The notes: generated by a model not told the origin, from the letters alone. 64,000 nt of DNA from Thioclava indica (GCF_000714545.1 NZ_AUNB01000001.1:391219-455218); one strand, 5' to 3'; counted from the stretch's first letter, positions 8,272 to 18,128 are shown. Program-made: numbers and translations.

Positions 8272-9321
8272 ATGGCAAGTGCATCATTGAAAATCGACCT
8301 CGACGCTTTGGTTGCGAACTGGACCGCGCTGGATGCGCGCTCGGGCGCGGGCACCCGCACCGCCGCCGTGGTCAAGGCCGACAGTTACGGGCTGGGCGCT
8401 GCGCGTGTGGCGCAAACGCTTTACGGCGCAGGCGCGCGCACATTCTTTGTCGCGATCGCCGAGGAGGGCGCAAGATTACGCCCCTATCTTGGCCCGGATG
8501 CGCAGATCTTCGTGCTGTCGGGTCATATGGCAGGAGATTTCGAAACCCTGCGCGATGCCAATCTTACGCCTGTTTTGAATTCACGCGATCAAATCACGCG
8601 CCAGTTTGAGACCCTGCCCGATGCGCCTTTTGGCGTGCAGCTCGACACGGGCATGAACCGCCTTGGTCTTGAACCCGAAGATTGGGCGCAAGCCGCCCCT
8701 GCCCTGCTGGCCAAAAGCCCCGCCCTGATCATGAGCCATCTGGCCTGCGCCGATGAACCCGATCACGAGATGAACGCGCAACAACTCGCCGCGTTCAAAC
8801 ACATGAGCGATGGCACGGGCGTGACGCGCTCGCTTTCGGCGACGGGCGGGATTTTGCTGGGGCCGGATTATCATTTCGACCTGACGCGGCCCGGCATCGG
8901 GTTATATGGCGGGCGTCCGTTCGAGGCAGCCCTGCCCGTCGCGACGCTCTCGCTGCCCGTGATCCAGACCCGCGAGGTCCAGCCGGGCGAGACCGTGGGC
9001 TATGGCAACCTTTGGCAGGCCGAACGTGTGACCAGGATCGCCACCGTTGCGGCGGGCTATGCCGATGGTATTCACCGCGTGTTGTCCAATATCAGCGATC
9101 TTTGGGCGGGCGATGCGCCTTGTCCGGTGCGCGGGCGGGTCTCGATGGATCTGATCACCGCCGATGTCACTGATCTGGACGAGGTTCCCGACACGCTGGA
9201 TCTGATCTGCCCCGCGCAGGGGATTGACGCGCTGGCCGATATTGCAGGCACGATTGGCTATGAAATCCTGACCGCGCTGGGGCCGCGCTACACCCGCCTT
9301 TATACCGAGCGCGGCACATGA
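8272..9321 (+). CDS. alr: Alanine racemase
   Basis: PLP enzyme interconverting L- and D-alanine for peptidoglycan. Length of 349 residues is normal. AAVVKADSYGLGA carries the PLP lysine (K35) and Y39. The TGMNRLGLE strand, the AAGYADGIHR phosphate-binding loop and the RVSMDLITADVT segment near the C-terminal catalytic tyrosine region are all present. Its stop overlaps the next gene's start as ATGA, tying D-alanine supply to an MlaE/MlaF-type transporter pair. Confidence 0.95.
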   Translation: MASASLKIDLDALVANWTALDARSGAGTRTAAVVKADSYGLGAARVAQTLYGAGARTFFVAIAEEGARLRPYLGPDAQIFVLSGHMAGDFETLRDANLTPVLNSRDQITRQFETLPDAPFGVQLDTGMNRLGLEPEDWAQAAPALLAKSPALIMSHLACADEPDHEMNAQQLAAFKHMSDGTGVTRSLSATGGILLGPDYHFDLTRPGIGLYGGRPFEAALPVATLSLPVIQTREVQPGETVGYGNLWQAERVTRIATVAAGYADGIHRVLSNISDLWAGDAPCPVRGRVSMDLITADVTDLDEVPDTLDLICPAQGIDALADIAGTIGYEILTALGPRYTRLYTERGT

Positions 9322-10109
9322 ATAGCGCAAGCCTGACCGCGCCGCTGGCCTCGCTGGGGCGCGCGACCTTGGGGCTGATGGCAGCAGCAGGACGGCTTGC
9401 GATGTTTGCGGGATCGGCGATCAGCCATCTGTTTCGCCCGCCGTTCTACATCGCGGAATTCTGGCGCGCTTGTCTCAATATCGGCTGGCTTTCGCTGCCT
9501 GTGGTCGGGTTGACCGCGCTGTTCACGGGGGCCGCGCTGGCACTGCAAATCTATGCGGGCAGCGCGCGGTTCTCGGCCGAACAAGTCGTGCCCTCGATCA
9601 CCGCGATCGGCATGGTGCGCGAGTTGGGACCGGTGCTGGGCGGGCTAATGGTGGCGGCGCGCGTCACCAGTTCCATCGCCGCCGAGATCGGCACGATGAA
9701 AGTCACCGAGCAGATCGACGCACTCACCACGCTCTCGACCGATCCGATGAAATACCTCACCGTCCCACGGATGTTGGCCGCGACGCTGTGCGTGCCAGTT
9801 CTGGTGGGCATTGGCGATATAATCGGGATCATGGGCGGCTGGATGCTGGGCACCTCGCGACTGGGGTTTAACTCGACCACCTATCTCAAGGTTACTTGGG
9901 ATTTCCTGCAATTCTGGGATGTCGGCTCGGGGCTGGTCAAAGGCGCGGCGTTCGGCTTTATCGTCGCGATCATGGGCTGCTATTACGGGATGAATTCGCA
10001 ACGCGGCGCGCAGGGCGTGGGGCGGGCGACGAAATCGGCTGTGGTTGCGGCCTCGGTCGCGATCCTGACGGTGAATTACCTGCTGACCGAAGCGTTCTTT
10101 TCCGCATGA
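9318..10109 (+). CDS. mlaE: MlaE-type ABC transporter permease
   Basis: Permease of 263 residues, about five or six membrane helices, of the MlaE/YrbE family that moves phospholipids between the inner membrane and periplasmic MCE proteins. Family marks visible are the VPSITAIGMVRELGPVLGG segment, the SSIAAEIGTMKVTEQIDAL coupling helix and the C-terminal GVGRATKSAVV. It overlaps alr upstream and the ATPase gene downstream. No MCE-domain (MlaD) gene follows, unlike the usual mlaFED order, so the partner must lie elsewhere or is of another type. Confidence 0.9.
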   Translation: MNSASLTAPLASLGRATLGLMAAAGRLAMFAGSAISHLFRPPFYIAEFWRACLNIGWLSLPVVGLTALFTGAALALQIYAGSARFSAEQVVPSITAIGMVRELGPVLGGLMVAARVTSSIAAEIGTMKVTEQIDALTTLSTDPMKYLTVPRMLAATLCVPVLVGIGDIIGIMGGWMLGTSRLGFNSTTYLKVTWDFLQFWDVGSGLVKGAAFGFIVAIMGCYYGMNSQRGAQGVGRATKSAVVAASVAILTVNYLLTEAFFSA

Positions 10110-10852
10110 TCGAGATCTGTGCCCTCACCAAATCCTTTGGCCCGAAACAGGTGCTGCGCGGCGTCGATCTGGTCGTGCCGTCTGGCAAATCCACCGTCAT
10201 CATCGGCGGCTCTGGCACGGGCAAATCGGTGCTGCTGAAATGCATCCTTGGCCTCGTGCATCCCGATGGCGGCAAAATCACGCTGGATGGCCAAGACGTC
10301 ACCAAGGGCGAGCGCGAGGCATTCCTCACCCGCTTTGGCATGTTGTTTCAGGGCGGCGCGTTGTTTGACAGCCTGCCGGTGTGGCAAAATGTGGCGTTCC
10401 GGCTGCTGCGCGGATCATTGGCGCGCCCCAAGGATGAGGCCCGCGAAATCGCCATCGAAAAGCTGCGCCGCGTCGGGCTGGGTGCGGATGTCGCTGATCT
10501 TTTCCCCGCCGAATTATCAGGCGGGATGCAAAAGCGCGTCGGCCTTGCGCGCGCCATCGCCGCAGACCCCGAGATCATCTTTTTCGACGAACCCACGACC
10601 GGGCTCGACCCGATTATGGCGGGCGTCATCAACGAACTGATCCGCGAAATCGTCACCGAAATGGGCGCGACCGCGATCACCATCACCCATGATATGACCT
10701 CGGTGCGCGCGATTGCCGACCGCGTGGCGATGATCCACGCGGGTAAAATCCGCTGGGAAGGGCCAATCGCGGAATTGGACACGACTCCCGACCCTTACAT
10801 CCAGCAATTCATCCACGGACGCGCCGAAGGCCCGATCGAGACCCTGCGCTAA
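10106..10852 (+). CDS. mlaF: MlaF-type ABC transporter ATP-binding protein
   Basis: ABC ATPase of 248 residues. It shows Walker A GGSGTGKSV, Q-loop GMLFQGGALFDSL (the FQ-ALF form typical of MlaF), signature LSGGMQKRV, Walker B IIFFDEPTTGLDP and the switch histidine TITHD. ATG 10106 overlaps the mlaE stop, so the two are coupled. The in-frame stretch extending back to 9896 is inside mlaE and is not used. It powers the MlaE permease. Confidence 0.92.
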   Translation: MIEICALTKSFGPKQVLRGVDLVVPSGKSTVIIGGSGTGKSVLLKCILGLVHPDGGKITLDGQDVTKGEREAFLTRFGMLFQGGALFDSLPVWQNVAFRLLRGSLARPKDEAREIAIEKLRRVGLGADVADLFPAELSGGMQKRVGLARAIAADPEIIFFDEPTTGLDPIMAGVINELIREIVTEMGATAITITHDMTSVRAIADRVAMIHAGKIRWEGPIAELDTTPDPYIQQFIHGRAEGPIETLR

Positions 10853-10967
10853 GTCAGCCGCGAAATGACACCAACATCGCCCCCGAACCCGTTGATCCTT
10901 AATCAAGAGTTGATTTTGGGCGGATATTCGCCGACACTCACCCCATAGGGGCCTGGGGGTTGCTAAC

Positions 10968-11729
10968 ATGACAGAGAATTTGGGCGGCAGCGAAGCCGTA
11001 ACGCGTTTGCACGCGCTGATGGGTCAGGCGCTAAGCGCGGCGGTGTTCATCTTTGCGCTGGCGGCGCTGCTTTGGGTGGCCAGTTCGGCTTTGGGATTGG
11101 CCCCGTGGCTCAGCGTTGAGGCGCAAATCGGCACCGCGCCGCTGCCGCATTTCGGGATGTGGGTGCAACTGGGTCTCGCCGCTTTGGGTCTGATCCTGAT
11201 GCTCTATCTGCCCAGCGCCGCACGCGTCTCGCGCCTTGAAAACAGTCACCGCAAATTCCACGTCGCGATGGATGATGTGGCCCAAGCCTATCGCGCCGCG
11301 CATGAGGTTGACCGCAGCGGGGCCTTTGCGCTGTCGGGCGAGTTTGACGCCATGCGCGAACGCATCACCCATCTGCGCCGCCACCCTGATCTGGGCGCGC
11401 TAGAACCCGAATTGCTGGAACTCGCCGCACAGATGAGCCTGCAAAGCCGTGATCTTGCGCGGGTCTATTCCGACAAAAAGCTCAACCGCGCCAAGACGTT
11501 TTTGGAGCAGCGCCAGCAAGAGGCCGACAAGCTGTCAGAGCAGCTCAAACTGGCGCGCACCACCTGCAACGAGCTGCGCACATGGCTCACCGATGTCGAG
11601 GCCGAAGAGCGCAGCGTCAACGAGCAGTTCCACCTGCTCGAGCGTGATCTGCGTGACATCCTGCCCGCGCTCGGCTACGAGTTGGAAGATAACACGCAAC
11701 CCAATGTCGTGCCGATGCCCAAGAAATAA
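10968..11729 (+). CDS. Membrane coiled-coil protein, function unknown
   Basis: Protein of 253 residues not assigned to a characterised family; similar proteins in Rhodobacterales are sometimes labelled as DNA repair proteins, for which I see no support. Two membrane helices (about residues 20-45 and 62-82) are followed by a long soluble, helical region. Residues about 165-225 (FLEQRQQEADKLSEQLKLAR) look like a coiled coil. It lies downstream of the mla pair after a 115-base gap containing TTGAT-CCTTA-ATCAA at 10892-10906, so it may have its own promoter. Confidence 0.8.
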   Translation: MTENLGGSEAVTRLHALMGQALSAAVFIFALAALLWVASSALGLAPWLSVEAQIGTAPLPHFGMWVQLGLAALGLILMLYLPSAARVSRLENSHRKFHVAMDDVAQAYRAAHEVDRSGAFALSGEFDAMRERITHLRRHPDLGALEPELLELAAQMSLQSRDLARVYSDKKLNRAKTFLEQRQQEADKLSEQLKLARTTCNELRTWLTDVEAEERSVNEQFHLLERDLRDILPALGYELEDNTQPNVVPMPKK

Positions 11730-11786
11730 CGGCAGGTCAGGTTCGCGTTTCCGCCCTTGTTTTTGCCCTTACGTGCGGCCCGATTC

Positions 11787-12233
11787 ATGTTGAAAATCGC
11801 CAATCTGGCGCTGTTGATCCTGTTTCCCATCGCTTGGGCCTCGCCGCTGTTGCGCGCAGGCTGGCTGCCGTTTTTCGATCTAGACACGATTTCGGTTCTG
11901 TCGGGGCTGCAAAGCCTGTGGGGTACGGATGTGTTTCTGGCCGTGACGGTCACGTTTCTGGCGCTGTTTGCGCCCTATTTGAAGGTGATCGGGCTGGCCT
12001 TGGTGCAGTTTGATCTGGCCTCAGATCGGCTGCGCCCGGCGCTTGGCGTGCTGGGCAAGCTCGCGATGGCCGATATTTTTCTGATCGCGATCTATATCGT
12101 GGTGGCCAAGGGCATTGGTCTGGGGCGGATCGAGACCGGCTGGGGGCTGTATCTGTTCACGCTTTGCGTGGCCGCCTCTTTTGCGATCTCGATGCTGGAC
12201 GCGCGCCGCAGCGCACGCCCTGTGGCACCCTAG
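11787..12233 (+). CDS. PqiA-domain inner-membrane protein
   Basis: Protein of 148 residues with four membrane helices, matching one half of the PqiA (paraquat-inducible protein A) fold: PxxxFDLDTISVLSGLQSLW and the FAPYLKVIGLALVQF helix with the conserved PxLK. E. coli PqiA-type proteins partner MCE tunnels, and here the gene follows an MlaE/MlaF pair, hinting at lipid trafficking. The first possible start is TTG at 11757; ATG 11787 is preferred. Its stop overlaps by four bases the stop of the convergent DUF1150 gene. Confidence 0.8.
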   Translation: MLKIANLALLILFPIAWASPLLRAGWLPFFDLDTISVLSGLQSLWGTDVFLAVTVTFLALFAPYLKVIGLALVQFDLASDRLRPALGVLGKLAMADIFLIAIYIVVAKGIGLGRIETGWGLYLFTLCVAASFAISMLDARRSARPVAP

Positions 12234-12457
12234 TGCACCGAAACCGGCGCCAGGTCATTCTCGCGCGCGACCATGAAGGCCATCTTGCGATCCTTGACCA
12301 AGGCCAACCGCTCGCCATCCTCGTTGTGGACACCGTAAAGATGGTCAATCCCGACCAACTCATCTTGCATTTCTTGGGGCAAATCCACGACTGCCACTTC
12401 GCGGATATAGACGATGCGATCATCGCGCTCGCCGCCAAAGTCGAATTTCGTTTCCAT
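12230..12457 (-). CDS. DUF1150 family protein
   Basis: Small acidic protein of 75 residues (IVYIREVAVVDLPQEMQ, then VHNEDGERLALVKDR). It matches DUF1150, an alphaproteobacterial family usually found immediately downstream of a small heat-shock gene. It starts 17 bases after the hsp20 stop and is almost certainly co-transcribed with it from the sigma-32-like promoter at 12958-12987. The molecular role is unknown. Confidence 0.82.
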   Translation of the reverse strand: METKFDFGGERDDRIVYIREVAVVDLPQEMQDELVGIDHLYGVHNEDGERLALVKDRKMAFMVARENDLAPVSVH

Positions 12458-12474
12458 AGCTGCGTCCTCCTGCC

Positions 12475-12888
12475 TTATTCGCGTTTTATCGGGATAGTTT
12501 GCACGATTTTGTTCGGTGCAGAGCGCATCAGATCAATGTGCAGCAATCCGTTTTCCATCGCCGCACCTGCCACATCGACCCCATCGGCCAGCACGAAACT
12601 GCGCTGAAAGGCCCGTGCGGCGATCCCGCGATGCAGATAGGCTTTCTCGCCCGCCTCTTCGGATTGACGCCCGCGGATCACCAGCGCACGGTCTTCAAGC
12701 GTGATCGACAGATCCCCCTCGCCAAAACCGGCAACCGCCAGCGTTATACGGAACGCATCCTCGCTGCATTGTTCAATGTTATAAGGCGGATAGGCATCAG
12801 AGCCCGCTTTCGCGGTGCGCTCTACCAAGCGCTCCAACTGGTCAAACCCCAACAGATGGGGATGCGCCCCAAAACTCAATTTCGTCAT
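12475..12888 (-). CDS. Hsp20 family small heat-shock protein
   Basis: Protein of 137 residues with an alpha-crystallin domain. It begins with the IbpA-like PYNIEQCSEDAFRITLAVAG strand, has the LVIRGRQ strand and GIAARAFQRSFVLADGV, and the AMENGLLHIDL motif (the conserved A-x-x-x-n-G-v-L of the family). An IPI C-terminal anchoring motif (TIPIKRE) is present. ATP-independent holdase for unfolding proteins. A sigma-32-type promoter lies about 70 bases upstream, so heat induction is expected. Confidence 0.93.
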   Translation of the reverse strand: MTKLSFGAHPHLLGFDQLERLVERTAKAGSDAYPPYNIEQCSEDAFRITLAVAGFGEGDLSITLEDRALVIRGRQSEEAGEKAYLHRGIAARAFQRSFVLADGVDVAGAAMENGLLHIDLMRSAPNKIVQTIPIKRE

Positions 12889-12957
12889 CTGGCAAGCCCT
12901 TGTCCAAGCGACATTGCAATTCTACGGGCCCCGCGCGTCGGCAGCCCTGTTGCTATA

Positions 12958-12987
12958 AATATGGGCAGCCCGGCATGTCATCGCAAG
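12958..12987 (-). promoter_or_regulatory. Sigma-32 (RpoH)-like heat-shock promoter for hsp20-DUF1150
   Basis: On the minus strand CTTGCGA, 14 bases, then GCCCATATT. The E. coli heat-shock consensus is CTTGAAA-N(11-16)-CCCCATNT, so both elements fit well. It gives an untranslated leader of roughly 60 bases. Confidence 0.72.
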
Positions 12988-13106
12988 TGGCACGCCCCTA
13001 TCGTTAACGTTGATTTTTTCCCGCAGAGGCAGGAATTTGGTATAAGACTCCCCTGCCCGCCCCTGTTGAGTCGGGCCTTTTGTCAGTCACAAGCGGATTT
13101 GCACAT

Positions 13107-13325
13107 ATGAACGCTCGGATCGAGATGGAGCATGATGAGGTGCTGCGCGTGGAACTTGAAGTTCTCAAGCGCGAACACCGCGATCTGGACGAGGCAATTC
13201 ACGCCCTGATCGGCGCCGTGCATTCCGATCAGCTCCGCCTCGTGCGGCTGAAAAAACAAAAGCTGGCGTTGAAAGATCAGATCGCGCGGATCGAAGACCA
13301 ACTGACCCCCGATATCATCGCCTAA
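13107..13325 (+). CDS. DUF465 (YdcH-like) small protein
   Basis: Helical protein of 72 residues, rich in charged heptads (RLVRLKKQKLALKDQIARIE). It matches the YdcH/DUF465 family of short two-helix hairpin proteins of unknown role. ATG 13107 is preferred over the in-frame TTG at 13080. A second DUF465 gene is at 26029-26274. TATAAG at 13041 could be a -10 element, but no good -35 accompanies it. Confidence 0.82.
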   Translation: MNARIEMEHDEVLRVELEVLKREHRDLDEAIHALIGAVHSDQLRLVRLKKQKLALKDQIARIEDQLTPDIIA

Positions 13326-13351
13326 GCGCCCCGAAACGCCCGCCGCAGGGC

Positions 13352-13379
13352 TTGCCGCCACGCCACAGGTTTCTATAGT
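13352..13379 (+). promoter_or_regulatory. Probable sigma-70 promoter of purEK
   Basis: TTGCCG at 13352, 16-base spacer, TATAGT at 13374. The expected start is about 20 bases before purE ATG. Confidence 0.5.
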
Positions 13380-13407
13380 GCGCGCTTGATCTGCGAGAGG
13401 GCGTTTT

Positions 13408-13893
13408 ATGGGCGTGAAAGTGGGAATCATCATGGGAAGCCAGTCCGACTGGTCCACGATGAAAGAGGCGGCAACTGTTCTGGATGAGCTTGGCGTGGCC
13501 TATGAAAGCCGCATCGTCTCGGCCCATCGCACCCCGGATCGGCTGTGGGATTATGGCAAAACGGCCGTGGATCGCGGCTTGCAGGTGATTATCGCGGGCG
13601 CTGGCGGGGCGGCACATCTGCCCGGCATGATGGCCTCAAAAACCCGCGTTCCGGTGATCGGCGTTCCGGTGCAGACGCGCGCGTTGTCCGGTGTCGACAG
13701 CCTTTATTCGATCGTGCAGATGCCCAAGGGCTTTCCCGTGGCCACGATGGCGATTGGCGCGGCAGGCGCGGCCAATGCCGGGCTGATGGCGGCGGGCATT
13801 TTGGCGCTGAACGACCCCGATCTGGCGCAGCGCCTTGATGCGTGGCGCGCAGCCCTCTCGGCCTCGATCCCGCAGGAGCCGCAAGATGACTGA
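13408..13893 (+). CDS. purE: N5-carboxyaminoimidazole ribonucleotide mutase PurE
   Basis: Class I PurE of 161 residues, converting N5-CAIR to CAIR in purine synthesis. Signature residues are visible: [23 protein letters not shown] (catalytic histidine), the [13 protein letters not shown] loop, VIGVPVQ and the [13 protein letters not shown] segment. GAGAGGG precedes ATG 13408. It overlaps purK by eight bases, so the two enzymes are made together. Confidence 0.96.
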   Translation: MGVKVGIIMGSQSDWSTMKEAATVLDELGVAYESRIVSAHRTPDRLWDYGKTAVDRGLQVIIAGAGGAAHLPGMMASKTRVPVIGVPVQTRALSGVDSLYSIVQMPKGFPVATMAIGAAGAANAGLMAAGILALNDPDLAQRLDAWRAALSASIPQEPQDD

Positions 13894-14950
13894 GACGCTG
13901 GCGCAAGGCGCCGTGATCGGCATTCTCGGCGGTGGCCAGTTGGGGCGGATGCTGTCCGTCGCGGCCTCGCGGCTTGGCTTCAAGACCCATATTTTTGAAC
14001 CCGGCGCGAACCCGCCCGCCGCCGATGTCGCCCATGCTGTGACCACCGCCGCCTATGAGGACGAGGCCGCGCTGCGCGCCTTTGCCGCCAGCGTCGATGT
14101 GATTACCTATGAGTTTGAAAACGTGCCAACCTCGGCGTTGGATCTGCTGGAAACGCTCAAACCGATCCGGCCCAACCGCCGTGCGTTGGCCATCAGTCAG
14201 GATCGTCTGCGCGAAAAGGCGTTTCTGAGCGATCTCGGCCTGTCGACCGCGCCCTATGCTGCCGTTGATGACAGTATTGATCTGGCCGAGGCGATTGCGG
14301 AAATCGGCTGCCCTGCGATCCTCAAAACCCGCCGTTTCGGCTATGATGGCAAGGGCCAAGCCGTGATCCGTGCGCCCGAAGAAGGCGAAGCCGCGCTGGC
14401 CTCGCTATCCGGCGCACCCGCCGTTTACGAAGGCTTCGTTGACTTCCAAAGCGAGATTTCGGTGATCGGTGCGCGCGGTTTGGATGGCGCGATTGCCTGT
14501 TTTGATCCGGGCCAGAACGTGCATAGCAACGGTATATTGCACACCACCACCGTGCCCGCCACGATCTCGCCCAGCCAGCGCACCGATGCTGTGCTGATCG
14601 CGGCCAAGATACTGAACAAGCTGGATTATGTCGGCGTTATCGGGGTCGAGCTGTTCGTGACCAAAGACGCGCTGATCGTCAACGAATTCGCCCCGCGCGT
14701 GCACAATTCCGGCCATTGGACGCAGGCGGGCTGCGCCGTGGATCAGTTCGAGCAGCATATCCGCGCGATCACCGGTTGGCCGTTGGGCGACGGGTCGCGC
14801 CACGCTGATGTCGAAATGGAAAACCTGATCGGCGATGATATGGACCGCGTGCCTGAACTGGCGAGCAAGCCGCGCACACAGATCCATCTTTACGGCAAGG
14901 CCGAGGTCAAACCGGGTCGCAAGATGGGCCATATAAACCGCATCCTGTAA
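13886..14950 (+). CDS. purK: N5-carboxyaminoimidazole ribonucleotide synthase PurK
   Basis: ATP-grasp enzyme of 354 residues that carboxylates AIR with bicarbonate and ATP to N5-CAIR, the substrate of PurE. It shows the N-terminal [15 protein letters not shown]-grasp strand [24 protein letters not shown] and the metal-binding [18 protein letters not shown] 13886 lies inside the end of purE; a longer extension would be wholly within purE and is rejected. Confidence 0.96.
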   Translation: MTETLAQGAVIGILGGGQLGRMLSVAASRLGFKTHIFEPGANPPAADVAHAVTTAAYEDEAALRAFAASVDVITYEFENVPTSALDLLETLKPIRPNRRALAISQDRLREKAFLSDLGLSTAPYAAVDDSIDLAEAIAEIGCPAILKTRRFGYDGKGQAVIRAPEEGEAALASLSGAPAVYEGFVDFQSEISVIGARGLDGAIACFDPGQNVHSNGILHTTTVPATISPSQRTDAVLIAAKILNKLDYVGVIGVELFVTKDALIVNEFAPRVHNSGHWTQAGCAVDQFEQHIRAITGWPLGDGSRHADVEMENLIGDDMDRVPELASKPRTQIHLYGKAEVKPGRKMGHINRIL

Positions 14951-14968
14951 CACCTTGATACGCAAAGC

Positions 14969-14986
14969 CGGGGGCATCCGCCCCCG
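14969..14986. terminator. Hairpin between convergent purK and scpA
   Basis: CGGGGGC-atcc-GCCCCCG, perfect 7-bp stem in the 48-base gap between converging stops. There is no T run, so it may serve both directions weakly. Confidence 0.5.
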
Positions 14987-14998
14987 ACCCTACCGTGT

Positions 14999-17128
14999 TC
15001 AGCTGCGCGTCTTGCGCACGATTTCCAAAATCTCCCGCGCGGCCAGCGGGATATTCGTGCCCGGCCCGAAGATCGCCTTCACCCCCGCCTTCTTCAGAAA
15101 ATCATAATCTTGCTGCGGGATCACGCCGCCGCAAATCACGATAATATCGTCCGCCCCTTTGGCCCGCAGCGCCTCGATCAGCTTGGGCGCAAGCGTCTTG
15201 TGACCCGCCGCCTGCGAGGAAATCCCCACCACATGCACGTCATTGTCGATCGCGTCCTGCGCGGCCTCGTCAGGTGTCTGGAACAGCGGCCCCACATCAA
15301 CGTCAAAGCCGATATCGGCGAATGCGGTCGCGATCACCTTGGCACCACGATCGTGGCCGTCCTGACCCATCTTGACGACCAGCATACGCGGGCGACGACC
15401 CTCTTCTTCGGCAAACGCCTCGACATCTTTCTGGATCTGGGCAAAGCCCTCATCGCCGTCATAGGCCGCGCCATACACGCCCGAAAGCGTCTTGACCTCG
15501 GCGCGGTGGCGGCCGAATTCTTCCTCCATCGCCATCGAAATCTCTCCTACGCTGGCACGCGCACGCGCAGCCGCGACAGCGGCTTCCAACAGGTTGCCGC
15601 CCTCTTTCGTGCGCCGCGTGATCTCTTCCAATGCCGCCTGACAGGCCGCCTCGTCACGGGTGGCGCGCATCTTTTCAAGCCGCGCAATCTGGCCGTCGCG
15701 CACTTTGACGTTGTCGATATCAAGAATGTCGAGATCGTCCTCTTTCGCCAGACGATACTTGTTCACGCCCACGATCACCTCTTCACCCCGGTCGATCATC
15801 GCCTGACGCTTGGCCGCCGATTCCTCGATGCGCAGCTTGGGCATGCCGGTGGCGACCGCCTTGGTCATGCCGCCCATTTCCTCGACTTCTTCCATCAGCG
15901 CCCAAGCCTTATCGGCCAGCTCCGCCGTGAGGGTTTCGACATAATAGCTGCCCGCAAGCGGATCGACGACATGGGTGATCCCGGTCTCTTCCTGCAAGAT
16001 CAGCTGGGTGTTGCGCGCGATCCGCGCACTAAATTCGGTCGGCAGCGCGATGGCCTCATCCAAAGCATTGGTATGCAGAGATTGCGTGCCCCCAAGTGCC
16101 GCCGCCATCGCCTCATAGGCGGTGCGCACCACGTTGTTATAGGGGTCTTGCTCGGCCAGACTCACACCCGAAGTCTGGCAGTGCGTGCGCAGCATGCTTG
16201 AGCCCGTCTTTTGCGGATTGAACTCGCTCATCACGCGGGTCCAGAGCAGACGGGCGGCGCGCAGCTTGGCGGCCTCCATGAAGAAATTCATCCCGATCGC
16301 GAAGAAAAAGCTCAGCCGTCCCGCAAACCGGTCTACATCCATCCCCGCATTGATAGCGGTGCGCACATATTCGCGCCCATCGGCCAGCGTAAACGCCAGT
16401 TCCTGCACAAGGTTCGCGCCCGCCTCTTGCATGTGATAGCCCGAGATCGAAATCGAGTTGAATTTCGGCATCTCATCGGCGGTATATTCGATGATATCGG
16501 CGATGATGCGCATGCTCGGTTCAGGCGGGTAGATATAGGTGTTGCGCACCATGAACTCTTTAAGAACATCGTTCTGAATCGTGCCCGACAGGACCGAACG
16601 ATCCACGCCCTGCTCTTCGCCGGTGACGATAAAGTTCGCCAAAATCGGGATCACTGCGCCGTTCATCGTCATGGAAACGCTGACTTTATCCAGCGGGATA
16701 CCGTCAAACAGGATTTTCATATCCTCGACGCTGTCAATCGCCACACCGGCCTTGCCGACATCGCCCTCAACGCGGGGATGGTCGCTGTCATAGCCACGGT
16801 GCGTTGCCAGATCGAAGGCCACCGATACGCCCTGCTGCCCCGCCGCCAGCGCCTTGCGATAAAACGCGTTGCTTTCCTCAGCGGTCGAGAAGCCGGCATA
16901 TTGGCGGATCGTCCACGGGCGGCCCGCATACATCGTCGCGCGCGGGCCACGGGTGAAGGGCGCGATGCCGGGCATCGTTCCCAGATGATCAAGGCCCGTG
17001 GTATCCGCCTCGGTGTAAAGCGGCTTGACCTCGATCCCCTCCAGCGTCTCCCAGTTGAGATCCTCAATCGCGCGCCCGCGCAATTCCTTCTCGGCGAGCT
17101 TACGCCAGTCGGCTTGCTTGTCGGTCAT
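14999..17128 (-). CDS. scpA: Methylmalonyl-CoA mutase
   Basis: Single-chain adenosylcobalamin enzyme of 709 residues converting methylmalonyl-CoA to succinyl-CoA. The N-terminal TIM barrel contains [19 protein letters not shown] and [19 protein letters not shown]. The C-terminal B12 domain (from about residue 575) has [14 protein letters not shown] with the DxHxxG cobalt-ligand histidine. It completes propionyl-CoA assimilation with pccA and pccB nearby. ATG 17128 lies 29 bases inside the end of the upstream sulfotransferase-like gene, implying a shared transcript. Confidence 0.96.
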   Translation of the reverse strand: MTDKQADWRKLAEKELRGRAIEDLNWETLEGIEVKPLYTEADTTGLDHLGTMPGIAPFTRGPRATMYAGRPWTIRQYAGFSTAEESNAFYRKALAAGQQGVSVAFDLATHRGYDSDHPRVEGDVGKAGVAIDSVEDMKILFDGIPLDKVSVSMTMNGAVIPILANFIVTGEEQGVDRSVLSGTIQNDVLKEFMVRNTYIYPPEPSMRIIADIIEYTADEMPKFNSISISGYHMQEAGANLVQELAFTLADGREYVRTAINAGMDVDRFAGRLSFFFAIGMNFFMEAAKLRAARLLWTRVMSEFNPQKTGSSMLRTHCQTSGVSLAEQDPYNNVVRTAYEAMAAALGGTQSLHTNALDEAIALPTEFSARIARNTQLILQEETGITHVVDPLAGSYYVETLTAELADKAWALMEEVEEMGGMTKAVATGMPKLRIEESAAKRQAMIDRGEEVIVGVNKYRLAKEDDLDILDIDNVKVRDGQIARLEKMRATRDEAACQAALEEITRRTKEGGNLLEAAVAAARARASVGEISMAMEEEFGRHRAEVKTLSGVYGAAYDGDEGFAQIQKDVEAFAEEEGRRPRMLVVKMGQDGHDRGAKVIATAFADIGFDVDVGPLFQTPDEAAQDAIDNDVHVVGISSQAAGHKTLAPKLIEALRAKGADDIIVICGGVIPQQDYDFLKKAGVKAIFGPGTNIPLAAREILEIVRKTRS

Positions 17129-18032
17129 GATATTGTCCTTCTTCCTCTGTCGGCGCGCCGGGGTTGGCCCCCATGCTGTGCGCTGAAACGTCCATCCAGT
17201 CGATGCCCGGCGGCGCAGCGCGCAGCCAAGCGAGATCCTCTAGGTAATGCGCCACCATCGCGGCACGCTGCGCCCCCTCAAAGGGTATCCAACGCGTCTG
17301 ACCGGTGCGCTCGGGCGCTTGCCCTGCCGCACTCAGGCGCGTGTGCAAATCAGCAAGACGCGGGGCGGCATTGTCGCGACGCCCCGGCTCATACAGCCCC
17401 GCAGGCAGAGCCGCGCGCGGCAACATCGCGCCAAGCTGCGCGTGGTGATCTGCGCCCATGCCCTCATGGCTCCAAACCGAAACCGGCAAGCCCAGCGTGT
17501 TCCAAACCCCGCCAATCACCTGCCGCCAGCCGCGCGGATGGCCCGCCAGACGCGCCAGCGCGCGCGCATTCGGCACTCGCGCGCCGCGCGCCACAGACAC
17601 CGCCAGCACCGAGGCCCACCACATATCATAGCGCCGGATCGAGATCGCAACCCGGCGCAACTGCGGCCCGATGGCGCGCGCGACACGTTCGATCCGCCCC
17701 GCCATATCAGGATAAAGCGTCAGCATATCGACGCATTGTGGCATCGCGCCGATCACGTTTTCTTCGGATATAATCAGCCGTTTCATGCCCTGATCTGACA
17801 GCCGGTCCAGCTCCATCGCGATGGCCATACGGATGCGGCCCGCGTTTTGTCCATCTTGCGGCGTCACCAGATCGGGGCGCTTGATCAGCCCCGAAAACAG
17901 CCCCGCACGCGTGCGGTCCGGCCCCCAATAGGCCGTGCCACTGGCCGCCAAAGCATCGGCATTTTGCAGCAACCACGCCTGCATAGCCGTCGTGCCGGTG
18001 CGATGCGCCCCGATATGCAGAATGACTTCCAT
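17100..18032 (-). CDS. Sulfotransferase-like protein
   Basis: Protein of 310 residues. The N-terminus [18 protein letters not shown] resembles the 5'-phosphosulfate-binding loop (GxxRTGTT/S) of PAPS-dependent sulfotransferases, and the [19 protein letters not shown] segment resembles the 3'-phosphate-binding strand and helix. The acceptor is unknown. ATG 18032 fits the protein start; the frame stays open further upstream but without family similarity. Its 3' end overlaps scpA by 29 bases, an unexpected pairing with a central-metabolism mutase. Family assignment is moderately sure, activity is inferred. Confidence 0.72.
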   Translation of the reverse strand: MEVILHIGAHRTGTTAMQAWLLQNADALAASGTAYWGPDRTRAGLFSGLIKRPDLVTPQDGQNAGRIRMAIAMELDRLSDQGMKRLIISEENVIGAMPQCVDMLTLYPDMAGRIERVARAIGPQLRRVAISIRRYDMWWASVLAVSVARGARVPNARALARLAGHPRGWRQVIGGVWNTLGLPVSVWSHEGMGADHHAQLGAMLPRAALPAGLYEPGRRDNAAPRLADLHTRLSAAGQAPERTGQTRWIPFEGAQRAAMVAHYLEDLAWLRAAPPGIDWMDVSAHSMGANPGAPTEEEGQYHDRQASRLA

Positions 18033-18128
18033 TCCACGCCCCCGATTTCTGCGGCCTGGCGCGCGACGCGCCAAACCCGTTTCACCCGACGACGAGTGTG
18101 CGCAGAAAGGTCTTGCGACGTGCTTAAA

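Noticed and set aside
10892..10914. TTGAT-CCTTA-ATCAA followed by TTGAT before 10968-11729
   Set aside because: Too short and AT-simple to claim as an operator; noted only as a possible regulatory site.
16211..17773. 520-codon plus-strand frame across scpA and the sulfotransferase gene
   Set aside because: It spans two real genes on the opposite strand and has shadow-like composition.
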